From positions 693,464 through 757,463 of the forward strand of contig NZ_KE136479.1 in NCBI RefSeq assembly GCF_000407165.1: a DNA stretch of 64,000 nt, given 5' to 3'. The notes below the pieces were generated by a model that was not told where the DNA came from, searched no databases, and saw only the letters and a list, made by a program, of their open reading frames with translations. The DNA is from Enterococcus haemoperoxidus ATCC BAA-382. Lineage in GTDB: Bacteria > Bacillota > Bacilli > Lactobacillales > Enterococcaceae. Below are positions 9,403 through 18,059 of the stretch, one piece after another. The position numbers and the translations under genes were made by a program. Each line of letters begins with the position of its first letter. Position 1 is the stretch's first letter.

Positions 9403-12249
9403 GTGAATAAAAAAATAGTAATCAATCTTATTTTCTCGATTATATTATATGTAGTTGTATGGGGGAACCCTGTAGTTGTCAATGCTCAGAAAACCTTGAA
9501 TAGTAATATGTATGTGGCGTATTCAAAATCGAATGAAAACTATGTTTTAGATATATCTGCCTATACGGATAATTTGATTACTTATTCATATCACGGATTG
9601 GGCAACCAATTATTTTTGTTTAATTACAGATCCGAAAAAGATGGATATATTATCCAAGCTGCTGGGAATGAACAAAAGCTTTTGAAAGACAATTCTACGA
9701 AAAATATAGTTACTGCTGTTAAATTAGATAAAGCAGTTAATAGCCTAAGTGTTTTAGAAGATGAATTAATTTGGGATATAAAAAAAGTTTCTGGGAATTA
9801 TTATTCTATATCTAATAGAAAATCTGGTCTTTATATAACAATTAGTGATTTGGGGTCTAATGCTGATATATCTTTGAAACCATTCATAAATAATGTTTCA
9901 CAGTTATTTAAGATTGAGACGATGTTAGGCGTCTATACGATTAGAAATCGTTATGATACTGAACAGGTGTGGGATATTCAGGGAGGTGTTGGTGAAAATC
10001 GAGACATTATTCCTTATTCTTACGGCGGCTTAGGGAAGAAAAATCAAGAGTGGTTTGTACTATATAAACCTAATGATAATGACTATGTTTTATCAAATGC
10101 AGGAAACAAGCAATTGATTGTTTCCCAAAACAGTGCAAGCAGTGCAGCAACGACTGTCTTAAATACTTTAGCATTTACAGATAAGTATGATTTAAAAAAT
10201 CTATTACGTTTTTCAAAAGAGACTGCGATAAATGGTGATAATGTTGTGACAATAAGAAATGAGCAATATGGTTCATATTACACTCTTACTGATAGTGGAA
10301 CAATCAACTTGCAAAGCTATATATCAGCGGATCGTACTTCATCAGAGCAGTATAAACAACATTGGATTCTTGATAAAATCAAGGAGTTAGAAGTCCCTGT
10401 TATAGATAATATTAAAGTAACTGGTCCAATTTCAGGAGAAAGTTCTACATTCTTTGCAGGAGAAAAATTAGTTGTTGATGGAAGATATTCAGATTCAGAA
10501 TTTAAGTCATTTGATTTGTATGCTAAGTATGATGTGAATGTAGAAACATTGATTTATAAAAATATGCCTATAGCTAACGGAACGAAAATATTTTCAACAA
10601 GTTTTGACACTTCAAATTATAAGGATGGAAATCATTTTTTAGAATTTTCTGCAAGAGGCGATGGAATGTTTCAATCAAATAGAGTGGCTTTAAAATATAC
10701 TATTATATATCCAACTCCGATAGGTAAGCCGAACCCCCAAATAATAAAACAATACACGGATATTAATTCGTTAAAAGTTTCTGATTTTGTAACGGATTTA
10801 ACTGATGAAATTGGTAGTACTATTGAAATTTCTGAGTTGAATTTAGATACGAGCATTGAAGGAGACCAAATGGCTGTCGTTTCAATTAAAAATAAATATA
10901 AAACAGTGAAAATTGATGTTCCTGTAACAATTGTACCAGATCCAATTGTTATATCAGAATATTTTGAAAATCAAGCATGGTTGATTGGAGAAATAAACAA
11001 GCAGCTCTCTCCTAAAAAAATAGACAAAGATGTTTATATGACAGATTTATTGAAAATTACGTCAATCGTCAATCGATCCGGGGCGGATTTTAAAGGACAA
11101 CATATTCCAAAAACAATTGCGTCACTTAAAAATTTACAAGAGATAGATTTGAAGAATAAGTATCTAATTGGAATGTTACCAGATGAATTAGGTAGTTTAT
11201 CCAAGTTAAAAAAACTATCAATATTTGGTAATAGTTTCACTGGAGAGATTCCTAGATCGTTATCTAAACTAGAAAAACTTGAATTTTTAGCTTTTGATGA
11301 TAATAAACTGAGTGGAACGATTCCTCCTGGATTAGAGAATATAACTACATTAAGACAAATTTATTTAAATAAAAATAATTTGGTTGGAATAGTCCCAACA
11401 TTTAATTTAGGTCCATTTTATAATTTTCATATAGGAGAAATGCAGTTAACCTACAATGATAATAAAAGTCCAAGTTTTATTAGTAAAGTAGCACAATATC
11501 AACAATCATTTGTTGTGGGAACGAATAGCTTATCTTTGACTGGTAATACGAATTTAGTCATTGCAAATAAAGAAATGCTCATAAGACCATTTGATTTCGC
11601 TGATGAAGGTTTTCTTAACCTACATGCACAAAAAAAGGATAGGACAAATGTTGCGCTATATTCAGGACATACATTTAAGATCATGAATAAAAAAAGTGGT
11701 CAGGTACTCTATAATGGACCAGAAATTAAGAATCTAGAAATTAAAGTAAATCCTGCTGAAATTCATCAAGTTATAATGGACAATGCAGATAAAAACCCAA
11801 ATAATATTTTTGAGTTTAAACCCAATCTGCGTGAATATAAATTAAGCGAAGTGCCTAAAACAATGTCGCTAGATTTAAAAATAGGCGATCTGAATTACCA
11901 ACCAGTGAAAATTTCACGTGATGATAACTTAAGTATTTTTGATAATCGTGTAGACAATCAATGGCAATTAAAAGTTAAGGTTTATCCATTACAAAATAAA
12001 ACAAAAAGATTGGCTGGCGATTTTTTTTACAAAGGGTCTGATGCTATACCTAAAATTTTGACGGCTAGTAGCAATTTCCATGTAATCGAAAGTGGAAAGA
12101 GTAATCCGAATTCAGAAACAATCGATTTAGGAAAAGAATGGGATGAAAATAGAGGGTTATTTTATAAACAAGCAAGCACTGCCAATTATAAAGATTCCTA
12201 TACTGGAAAACTTGAGTGGCAAATGGTGGATGCGCCAAATGGAAGTTAA
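9403..12249 (+). CDS. LRR-WxL surface protein with ricin-type lectin N-terminus
   Basis: A 948-residue secreted protein, GTG start with GAAAGGA at 9386-9392. Signal peptide residues 1-28 (cleavage near VNA). Residues about 30-325 differ completely from the sister proteins: three or more repeats with Y-I-SN-SG-Y-, W-I-, and QEWFV / QHWIL (QxW motifs) indicate beta-trefoil folds of the ricin B lectin family, so it probably binds sugars. A beta-sandwich follows (about 330-520), then plant-type LRRs (about 567-666) and a WxL domain with QWQLKVK and LEWQMVDAP. The LRR and WxL parts are clearly homologous to those of 2235 and 5982. The gene stands apart (500-base gap in front), so it may have its own promoter. 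Confidence 0.88.
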   Translation: MNKKIVINLIFSIILYVVVWGNPVVVNAQKTLNSNMYVAYSKSNENYVLDISAYTDNLITYSYHGLGNQLFLFNYRSEKDGYIIQAAGNEQKLLKDNSTKNIVTAVKLDKAVNSLSVLEDELIWDIKKVSGNYYSISNRKSGLYITISDLGSNADISLKPFINNVSQLFKIETMLGVYTIRNRYDTEQVWDIQGGVGENRDIIPYSYGGLGKKNQEWFVLYKPNDNDYVLSNAGNKQLIVSQNSASSAATTVLNTLAFTDKYDLKNLLRFSKETAINGDNVVTIRNEQYGSYYTLTDSGTINLQSYISADRTSSEQYKQHWILDKIKELEVPVIDNIKVTGPISGESSTFFAGEKLVVDGRYSDSEFKSFDLYAKYDVNVETLIYKNMPIANGTKIFSTSFDTSNYKDGNHFLEFSARGDGMFQSNRVALKYTIIYPTPIGKPNPQIIKQYTDINSLKVSDFVTDLTDEIGSTIEISELNLDTSIEGDQMAVVSIKNKYKTVKIDVPVTIVPDPIVISEYFENQAWLIGEINKQLSPKKIDKDVYMTDLLKITSIVNRSGADFKGQHIPKTIASLKNLQEIDLKNKYLIGMLPDELGSLSKLKKLSIFGNSFTGEIPRSLSKLEKLEFLAFDDNKLSGTIPPGLENITTLRQIYLNKNNLVGIVPTFNLGPFYNFHIGEMQLTYNDNKSPSFISKVAQYQQSFVVGTNSLSLTGNTNLVIANKEMLIRPFDFADEGFLNLHAQKKDRTNVALYSGHTFKIMNKKSGQVLYNGPEIKNLEIKVNPAEIHQVIMDNADKNPNNIFEFKPNLREYKLSEVPKTMSLDLKIGDLNYQPVKISRDDNLSIFDNRVDNQWQLKVKVYPLQNKTKRLAGDFFYKGSDAIPKILTASSNFHVIESGKSNPNSETIDLGKEWDENRGLFYKQASTANYKDSYTGKLEWQMVDAPNGS

Positions 12250-12313
12250 TTGCAGCATCTAAGTCAAAAAATCAAATAGAAGTTGCGTTTGTTTATCATA
12301 ATTATTTTGATTA

Positions 12314-12358
12314 AAAATGGTTGGGATATAGCTCATAGAGTTATATCTCAGCCATTTT
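12314..12358 (+). terminator. Rho-independent terminator of cluster A
   Basis: AAATGGTTGGGATATA and TATATCTCAGCCATTT pair over 16 bases (two G-U pairs), followed by TTCA. It lies 65 bases after the LRR-WxL gene. A second weaker stem, AAAAATGC with GCATTTTT (12389-12420), follows before the regulator gene. The rest of the gap up to 12558 is very AT-rich and probably contains the regulator promoter. Confidence 0.7.
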
Positions 12359-12558
12359 CAATTAAAATTTTGTGAATTTTATATAATAAAAATGCAAATG
12401 TAACTTGAAACCGCATTTTTGTTGTTTTTTTTATCTAAAATTAAGTGTAATATAAATATAATGAATTTTTTTAAATAAAAAATAAATATAATGTAGGGTT
12501 GTTGTATCGTAATTATTTGAATTAAAAATATATTTTCTTAGAAAAGGGAGGAAAAATC

Positions 12559-13251
12559 ATGTATACGGTTGGATACTTGATAGAAAAAAAACAAGAAGTA
12601 AATGTTCATTTAAATTTTTTAACAGATAAAGGCTGGACTTTAGCAGAAATCAATATGAAAGAGCAAGTTGCACATCAAGAGAATTTAGATGCTATCATCA
12701 TCTTTGAAGATACAATGTCTGAAGCTTGCTTTTGGTTGATGAAACTAAAAAAACATGTGAAAGTACCTATTTATTTATTATCTGCAATCGATGAGTCTCG
12801 TTCAAACATTGTCTATCTGCAGTTAGGAGCGGAAGCTTGTTTTTCTATGAAGATGGAATCAGAAGAACTTTATTATACGCTAACTAATTTACTTAGCCAT
12901 TATTCAAATAAAAGTAGTTATCCATCAGCGAAGAAATCAACCTCACCTAAGCGAAAAGAACTTGAGCTAATGCCCAGAAACTTAAGTGTGCTAATTGACG
13001 GGGAAAAAGAGGTTTCTTTAACCAAAAAAGAATACAATGCACTAGAGCTATTATTAAATAGTCCAGGACAAACCATTTCGTATAGTGAGCTCAAAGAAAA
13101 ACTGTGGAACTCTGAAATGAATGTTGAGGATAAAAACTATCGAGTTGCCAATATTATGTTTCATTTGCGCAATAAAATAGAAATAAGCACAACGAATCCG
13201 AGGTTTATTAAAACAGTCCGTTCAAAAGGGTATATGTTGGATATAAAATAA
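12559..13251 (+). CDS. OmpR-type winged-helix regulator with degenerate receiver
   Basis: A 230-residue cytoplasmic DNA-binding protein; GGGAGG before ATG. Residues 1-115 follow the receiver fold (DAIII, PIYLLSA, LQLGAEACF match the usual D-IILD, PIIMLTA, LGADDYL), but the phospho-acceptor Asp is Phe49 and the conserved Lys of the T/K pair is replaced. Residues about 140-230 are a winged helix of PhoB/OmpR type (LTKKEYNALELL, YRVANIMFHLRNKIE, RFIKTVRSKGYML). It should bind DNA without aspartyl phosphorylation. Paralogues at 24529 and 50613 each go with a WxL cluster, so control of these clusters is inferred. No histidine kinase is on the same strand. Confidence 0.88.
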   Translation: MYTVGYLIEKKQEVNVHLNFLTDKGWTLAEINMKEQVAHQENLDAIIIFEDTMSEACFWLMKLKKHVKVPIYLLSAIDESRSNIVYLQLGAEACFSMKMESEELYYTLTNLLSHYSNKSSYPSAKKSTSPKRKELELMPRNLSVLIDGEKEVSLTKKEYNALELLLNSPGQTISYSELKEKLWNSEMNVEDKNYRVANIMFHLRNKIEISTTNPRFIKTVRSKGYMLDIK

Positions 13252-13279
13252 TTAGTAGATTTCATAAAAAAGAGGCCGA

Positions 13280-13321
13280 GACAAACACTCATGAGGGCGA
13301 TAGCCCTCAAGGGTGTTTGTC
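13280..13321. terminator. Bidirectional terminator
   Basis: GACAAACAC pairs with GTGTTTGTC, with an inner stem TGAGGGC / GCCCTCA. It lies between the convergent regulator (ends 13251) and sensor gene (ends 13337 on the minus strand), so it can serve both. Confidence 0.8.
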
Positions 13322-13336
13322 CCACACCCTTGTCTT

Positions 13337-14653
13337 TTATGGTTCTGAAACTAAAGATGCATACTTTAGTGGAAGAGTAAGTATAATCAAGCACTTTTTA
13401 TGATTAAAGTAAAAAGCAAAAGAAGCTTTTCTGTAATTTTTTAGCATCATTGGTACGGCAGCTATCCCAAATGTTTTTAAATTTTTTTTATCCGTAATCA
13501 AGTAATCGGGCTGTTTAATTTCCGAGTATTGTTGTTTAGGAAGATTACTTAGCTCAATAAAAATAGAGTGTGGCTTTTTTTCAAAAGTTAAATAGATTTG
13601 CTTCTTTGACTCAGTGTTTTGTTGCTTTATTATGAAATCAAGAAGAGTGGATAAACTTCTAATGGAATCAATCAAACTAATCGAAATATCAGCATCGTAA
13701 ATCTTTTGAGGAATAGAAATTCTCAAATGAATTCCGTTTTTTTCACAGCTCTCAATAAACTGTAAAAGCAACCCTTGGATTGGAGGAATCATCAATCGCT
13801 TTAATTGATCATAACTATCCTCATCTAATAAATTCTTTGAATAATCTGTTACTGATAAAATAAAAGCGGAAGCCTCCTCCATTCGATACTCTTCAATATA
13901 GCCCACCAAACTCACCAAAATACTACGATAATCATGTCTAAATTCATCAGCCAAAGTAATTTTATCTAAATCATTATTGTACTGCTGAGACAAAACCAAT
14001 TTTCGTAACTGTTCTTGATAATATCGACTATATAAATAAACAGTAAAATGAAATACACTATTCAATCCGAGTAAAATCACTGTTAAGTATAAAAATGAGC
14101 TATAAGAGATGCTATAAACCGCAAATTGACGTAAAAAATATAAAAAAATCAAAAGAAAAGTAAGGAATAACACTGTCATTTTATAATTTTTTTGGACGTG
14201 CGCAATAGAATCGAAAAGCTGTAATTTTTGATCAAGCCATCTAACAAATAAAATGAGCACAAATAATAGGAGTTGTTGTGTACTCAATAAAAAAGGAACA
14301 AGCTGTTGGAGTAATTCAGGAGAAATCTTTCCAATCCTTGATAAGTAAACAGGTAAATCGTAGGTAAATAACCAAGATGTAATGATCAAAGAACTTTGTA
14401 AATAAAGAAACAAGGCCATCAATAACCAACTGTTTAAATGTCGAACGATGAAAATTGGCTGAAAAACAATAAAAAGAAATAAAAATAGTCCGATAAAAGG
14501 TGTATTAAACAGAAAAATAAACAGAATATGAAAAATAAGAAGCGACGAAAGGACAATGGTCTGACGCAGAGTAGTATATTTTTTATTTCCTAAAAACCAA
14601 ATAAGCTGGAGATAGTTCAATGTTAGTAAACTAGCAAAAAAAGGAAAAGTCAT
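13337..14653 (-). CDS. AgrC-like sensor protein keeping the histidine but lacking ATPase motifs
   Basis: A 438-residue protein with about six transmembrane helices in residues 1-210 and a cytoplasmic region like AgrC/FsrC kinases. The phospho-acceptor motif is present (EFRHDYRSIL, His240). The ATP-binding half is decayed: the N-box reads LLDFIIKQ (Phe340 where the Mg-binding Asn belongs) and the G-box reads NLKTFGIAAV (391-400) in place of GxGxGL. It can therefore probably receive a phosphate but not make ATP-dependent phosphorylation itself. The start overlaps the stop of the gene before it by ATGA, and AAAGGAGG precedes it. Same length and colinear with the 14650 protein, so the two arose by tandem duplication. 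Confidence 0.88.
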   Translation of the reverse strand: MTFPFFASLLTLNYLQLIWFLGNKKYTTLRQTIVLSSLLIFHILFIFLFNTPFIGLFLFLFIVFQPIFIVRHLNSWLLMALFLYLQSSLIITSWLFTYDLPVYLSRIGKISPELLQQLVPFLLSTQQLLLFVLILFVRWLDQKLQLFDSIAHVQKNYKMTVLFLTFLLIFLYFLRQFAVYSISYSSFLYLTVILLGLNSVFHFTVYLYSRYYQEQLRKLVLSQQYNNDLDKITLADEFRHDYRSILVSLVGYIEEYRMEEASAFILSVTDYSKNLLDEDSYDQLKRLMIPPIQGLLLQFIESCEKNGIHLRISIPQKIYDADISISLIDSIRSLSTLLDFIIKQQNTESKKQIYLTFEKKPHSIFIELSNLPKQQYSEIKQPDYLITDKKNLKTFGIAAVPMMLKNYRKASFAFYFNHKKCLIILTLPLKYASLVSEP

Positions 14654-15963
14654 AGATGCCTCCTTTCATGGACAGCTTTCAATAATGTGAAATTAGCAAT
14701 AAATTGGTTTTCTTTCTGTGTGATCGTATAATCACATTCTGGGTATTGATCTAAAATGGTCATAAAAATATGCAATCCTTTTCCTTGATGTCCTATTTTT
14801 GTAGAAAAATTATTTTGTAGCAATGTCTGAAATGAAACTTTTTTTTCTTCATTGTAGGTGTTACGAACCTCTACGGTAAGAAAGTCCTTTGTTCCTTCAA
14901 TTGTGATGCTGATGAAGGAATGATTGGTCTGTTCAGTGGCTTCATATGCATTATTCAATAAAATCGATAAACATCGAATAAAATCTACAATATTCATTTT
15001 TACATTCGTTAAATTATCAGTTACGTTTAAACGGATATCAATATTAGCTGTTAGGCATTTCGTCAAAAAACTAGTTAATAATCCTCTAACAGCTGGATTA
15101 CTGATACTGGAAATTTTTTTATATAAGTTAGGAGTCAGTAAAGGGTCTGAATAATCAATGATGCCATTAAGTAAGGAGATGGCTTTTTCCTTATCTTTTT
15201 GTTCTAAGTAGCTATTTAAACTAAGTAATAAGGTTTGATACTCTTGGCGAAACTCTTCAGAAAGAGTAACCTTATTTTTTTCTTGTTTATAAGCTTCTGA
15301 GAGTAATTCAATATATTTTTTTTCATCGTTATACTTGATAGCAAGTAATAAATTAAACGTTATGATTATGGTAGAGCCAATCACAATGCCAGAACTGTAT
15401 AAAACAGAAATAGGATCTCCTTGAAGAACACTAAATTGCTTGAGACCACTAAGTAAAAGTAAGAGCAGCAGCATTAGAATAGATAGCAACTTATACTTTT
15501 TCGGCAGTAATGAAATTGAATTTGATAGTGAAAAACGTTTATTTAAGTAACTGACTAATAGAATCAAAAAGAACAAGAGGAGTTGTTGTAAAAGAATAAA
15601 CAAGTATAAGTATTTAGAATACGTTAAATCAGTAATTATCTGATTTATATGTAAAATATCCCATGTGTCTAAGGTCGGAATCCATGACAAAAGTATCAAA
15701 GAATTTTCAATACTGATCAATAATGATGGGATAAACCAGTTGTTTAATTTCCTCGCAACGAAAATGAATTGTAAGGCAAGAAATAATAACTGAGAAAAAG
15801 CAATATAGGATCCGGTGATAAACATTCCTGATATAAACTGAATAACAACAAATCCACTCAAAATAAAGGTTTCACGTAATGAAAGTAGTTTTTTATAAGT
15901 GATCAGCCAAATCATTTGTAAAAAATTTACCGCTATTATGGAAGTGACGAAAGACTTATCCAT
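14650..15963 (-). CDS. AgrC-like sensor protein keeping the ATPase but with Gln for His
   Basis: A 437-residue protein with about six transmembrane helices (residues 1-210) and a GHKL ATPase domain. N-box LLNNAYEAT (Asn338) and G-box GHQGKGLHIF (391-400) look functional. The phospho-acceptor motif reads EFRQEYQTLL, with Gln240 exactly where the sister protein has His240. It cannot carry the phosphate itself; the simple reading is that it phosphorylates the sister protein in a heterodimer. It follows the response regulator after 12 bases and overlaps the sister gene by 4, so all three should be made together. GGGGGG stands before ATG. The input signal is unknown; no AgrD-like peptide gene was recognised next to it. 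Confidence 0.88.
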   Translation of the reverse strand: MDKSFVTSIIAVNFLQMIWLITYKKLLSLRETFILSGFVVIQFISGMFITGSYIAFSQLLFLALQFIFVARKLNNWFIPSLLISIENSLILLSWIPTLDTWDILHINQIITDLTYSKYLYLFILLQQLLLFFLILLVSYLNKRFSLSNSISLLPKKYKLLSILMLLLLLLLSGLKQFSVLQGDPISVLYSSGIVIGSTIIITFNLLLAIKYNDEKKYIELLSEAYKQEKNKVTLSEEFRQEYQTLLLSLNSYLEQKDKEKAISLLNGIIDYSDPLLTPNLYKKISSISNPAVRGLLTSFLTKCLTANIDIRLNVTDNLTNVKMNIVDFIRCLSILLNNAYEATEQTNHSFISITIEGTKDFLTVEVRNTYNEEKKVSFQTLLQNNFSTKIGHQGKGLHIFMTILDQYPECDYTITQKENQFIANFTLLKAVHERRHL

Positions 15964-15975
15964 ACTAAAGCCCCC

Positions 15976-16731
15976 CTATAATACTTTTTTCAATTTATCA
16001 ATAATTTTGATGCCCACCAATAGCTCATCCCCGCTAGAGAAGATAATCATCCCTTTGGCTCTGTCAAGAACAGTAATTGAGGTTAAATTAATGATGTAAG
16101 ACTGCAATGATGTAAATAGATAAGGCTGATGCTCCACTAGTTTTTTTATTTTGCCGATTTGCCCATTAATGATGATATCTTCATGAAATGTTTTAATTAA
16201 AATTTTTCCACGCAATCCTTTCATTGATTCTATGTATAGAATATCTTTACCATTAACGTAGATTTTTTTAGCGCCTGTTTTTATCATAACGATGTTTGGA
16301 TCTTCTCTCCAACTATTATTTAAATTGTCTTCAATTTTATCTAATAGTTCGTAGAGCGGTTGACTTAATTTTATGGAAGAAACAGTATTTTTTATCAGGT
16401 AGCCTATCGGTAAAATATTGCTATTGATGATAGGAATCGCTTGATCTTCTAAACTTGTTAAAAAAATAATCGAACAGTTTCGATTGTGCTTACGTACTTC
16501 TAAAGCTAAATCAATTCCTGTAAAAGTTGTTTTTAAATCAATATCAAAAATAAAAATATCTGTATCCGCAATAGAAAGCGATTGAAGCTCCTCCATAAAG
16601 AATAAATGGTTATCAATCGAAGAAACATTGAATTGAACAAAATTTGAATGATAATTTTTTAAAGAAAGAATAATTTTCTTCCTATATTCATAGTCATCTT
16701 CTACTACGTAAACCGTTGATCTAAATGCCAT
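15976..16731 (-). CDS. LytTR-family response regulator
   Basis: A 251-residue regulator. Residues 1-130 form a receiver with acidic pocket VVEDDYE, acceptor Asp63 (IFIFDIDL), Thr/Ser (FLTSLED) and Lys (YLIKN) all present, so it should be phosphorylated. Residues about 150-251 are a LytTR DNA-binding domain (YIESMKG, ILIKT, the ITVLDRAKG stretch), as in AgrA, FsrA and ComE. First gene of a minus-strand operon with the two incomplete sensors; AAAGGAG precedes the ATG. The promoter must lie in the 300-base gap shared with the divergent WxL cluster B, which makes that cluster a likely target. Confidence 0.9.
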   Translation of the reverse strand: MAFRSTVYVVEDDYEYRKKIILSLKNYHSNFVQFNVSSIDNHLFFMEELQSLSIADTDIFIFDIDLKTTFTGIDLALEVRKHNRNCSIIFLTSLEDQAIPIINSNILPIGYLIKNTVSSIKLSQPLYELLDKIEDNLNNSWREDPNIVMIKTGAKKIYVNGKDILYIESMKGLRGKILIKTFHEDIIINGQIGKIKKLVEHQPYLFTSLQSYIINLTSITVLDRAKGMIIFSSGDELLVGIKIIDKLKKVL

Positions 16732-16830
16732 TGACGACTCCTTTCCTGTATTACGAAAAAATTAAAAATTCAAGTAAATTATTTTAGTATATTTTAGATT
16801 AATTTTACAAGAAAAGGAAGTAATTGTTAA

Positions 16831-16900
16831 ATAAAAGTTATAAAAGTGCTCGGAAGGAACGAAAAAACGCTTTCAAAATGTTTTGTGAGATAAAAGTTAT
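16831..16900. promoter_or_regulatory. Pair of 11-bp direct repeats between divergent operons
   Basis: ATAAAAGTTAT occurs at 16831-16841 and again at 16890-16900, both in the gap between the LytTR operon and cluster B. LytTR proteins bind pairs of short direct repeats, so this is a candidate site, though the spacing (59 bases start to start) is wider than usual. The rest of the gap 16732-17030 is AT-rich with no gene. Confidence 0.35.
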
Positions 16901-17030
16901 CTGTATTATTGAAAGTGTACTACAGCAATAACTCTGATACAAAAAATAACTAAGAACATTTTTTCGTAAAAGAGTGATGTACGAAGGATTAAATAATTAT
17001 CATGCAAAGAATGAATGAAGGAGTGATTCT

Positions 17031-18041
17031 ATGAGAAAGTTTCGATTACTTGTTTTGTTTACAGTGATTCTTTATTTTGCTTTTATTCCGTTTATCGGGA
17101 ATGCAGAAGAAGCACACAGTGGGAATAGAGCAAGTAGTCAAGCCAGTATCAAATTTGTCCATGACAACACACCTAAAACATTAAGAGATTCACCTAAAGA
17201 ACAAAGTGATATCTGGGGAGATTTAGGCTATGGACAAAGAAAAAGATTACCGAACACGGGTGAAATGATGAAAATTTTCGGGACAACTCTTGGTTTTCTA
17301 TTCATCACGTTGTTCACCATTATTGTAACTTACTACTATATATCAGGGGGAAGAAAAATGAAATTATGGAAATCAATCCTTTTATCTGCAGTTGTGTTAG
17401 GAGCTGTTTCGACACCAAGTACTACATTTGCCAATGAGTCAGAAGGAGACGGGAAAGGAAATGCTAAGTCCGTAGGCTCAGTTACGTTAGAACCAGGGGA
17501 TGAGAATGAAAAACCAGTGGATCCAGAAAATCCTGGTGGAGAAGAAGGAGGAGAAACTGGGAATCCAGGGAATTTAGCCATTTCTTTTGTTTCACCGTTA
17601 GATTTTGGTACGGTGAAATTGACTGGACAAGATCAAGTTGTTTCAGCAACCAATGAAGCGCCTAATCTACAAGTGAGGGATTCTCGGGGGACTGCTAAGG
17701 GATGGACTGTTCAAGTCGCTATTTCAAACTTTATGAAAGTTAAAGAAGATGGCAAATTAGATGATAAGGCAATTATCAGAGGCGCTTCATTATATCTACC
17801 AAAAGGAACAGTCAAATCGGCTAATGGTGGCACAGGGACTAATGCGCCGGTAGCCAGAGAATTAAGTGTTAATAATAAACCACAAACAGTATTTGAAGCA
17901 CCTGATAAAACAGGAGCAGGTAACTGGATGAATAGCTTTGGTAAAGAAGCTGTCAGTCTAACCATTCCACAAGATGTATTGATTGGCGATTATAAAGCAG
18001 AACTAACATGGACAATGTCTGATACACCAGGTAAAAAATAA
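17031..18041 (+). CDS. Small LPXTG anchor protein fused in frame to a WxL protein
   Basis: A 336-residue reading. Residues 1-109 are a complete small LPXTG protein: signal peptide 1-25, short linker, LPNTGE near residue 75, a membrane helix and a short SGGRK tail. Residue 110 is the ATG (17358) of a normal WxL protein with its own signal peptide (LWKSILLSAVVLGAV), Pro/Glu-rich linker, GWTVQVAI and LTWTMSDTP. In cluster C the same two genes are separate and overlap by ATGA (55893/55890). Here a run of five G at 17346-17350 precedes AAGAAAAATGA; with four G the first frame would stop at that TGA. So this is probably two genes joined by a one-base slip. GAAGGAG stands before 17031 and GGGGG before 17358. 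Confidence 0.8.
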   Translation: MRKFRLLVLFTVILYFAFIPFIGNAEEAHSGNRASSQASIKFVHDNTPKTLRDSPKEQSDIWGDLGYGQRKRLPNTGEMMKIFGTTLGFLFITLFTIIVTYYYISGGRKMKLWKSILLSAVVLGAVSTPSTTFANESEGDGKGNAKSVGSVTLEPGDENEKPVDPENPGGEEGGETGNPGNLAISFVSPLDFGTVKLTGQDQVVSATNEAPNLQVRDSRGTAKGWTVQVAISNFMKVKEDGKLDDKAIIRGASLYLPKGTVKSANGGTGTNAPVARELSVNNKPQTVFEAPDKTGAGNWMNSFGKEAVSLTIPQDVLIGDYKAELTWTMSDTPGKK

Positions 18042-18059
18042 AAGGAGTGAATAGATAGA

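Noticed and set aside
14924-15154. Plus-strand frames inside the sensor genes as an AgrD-like peptide
   Set aside because: No ribosome site and no Cys/Ser thiolactone-type pattern; they are shadows of the sensor genes. No AgrB-like protease is present.
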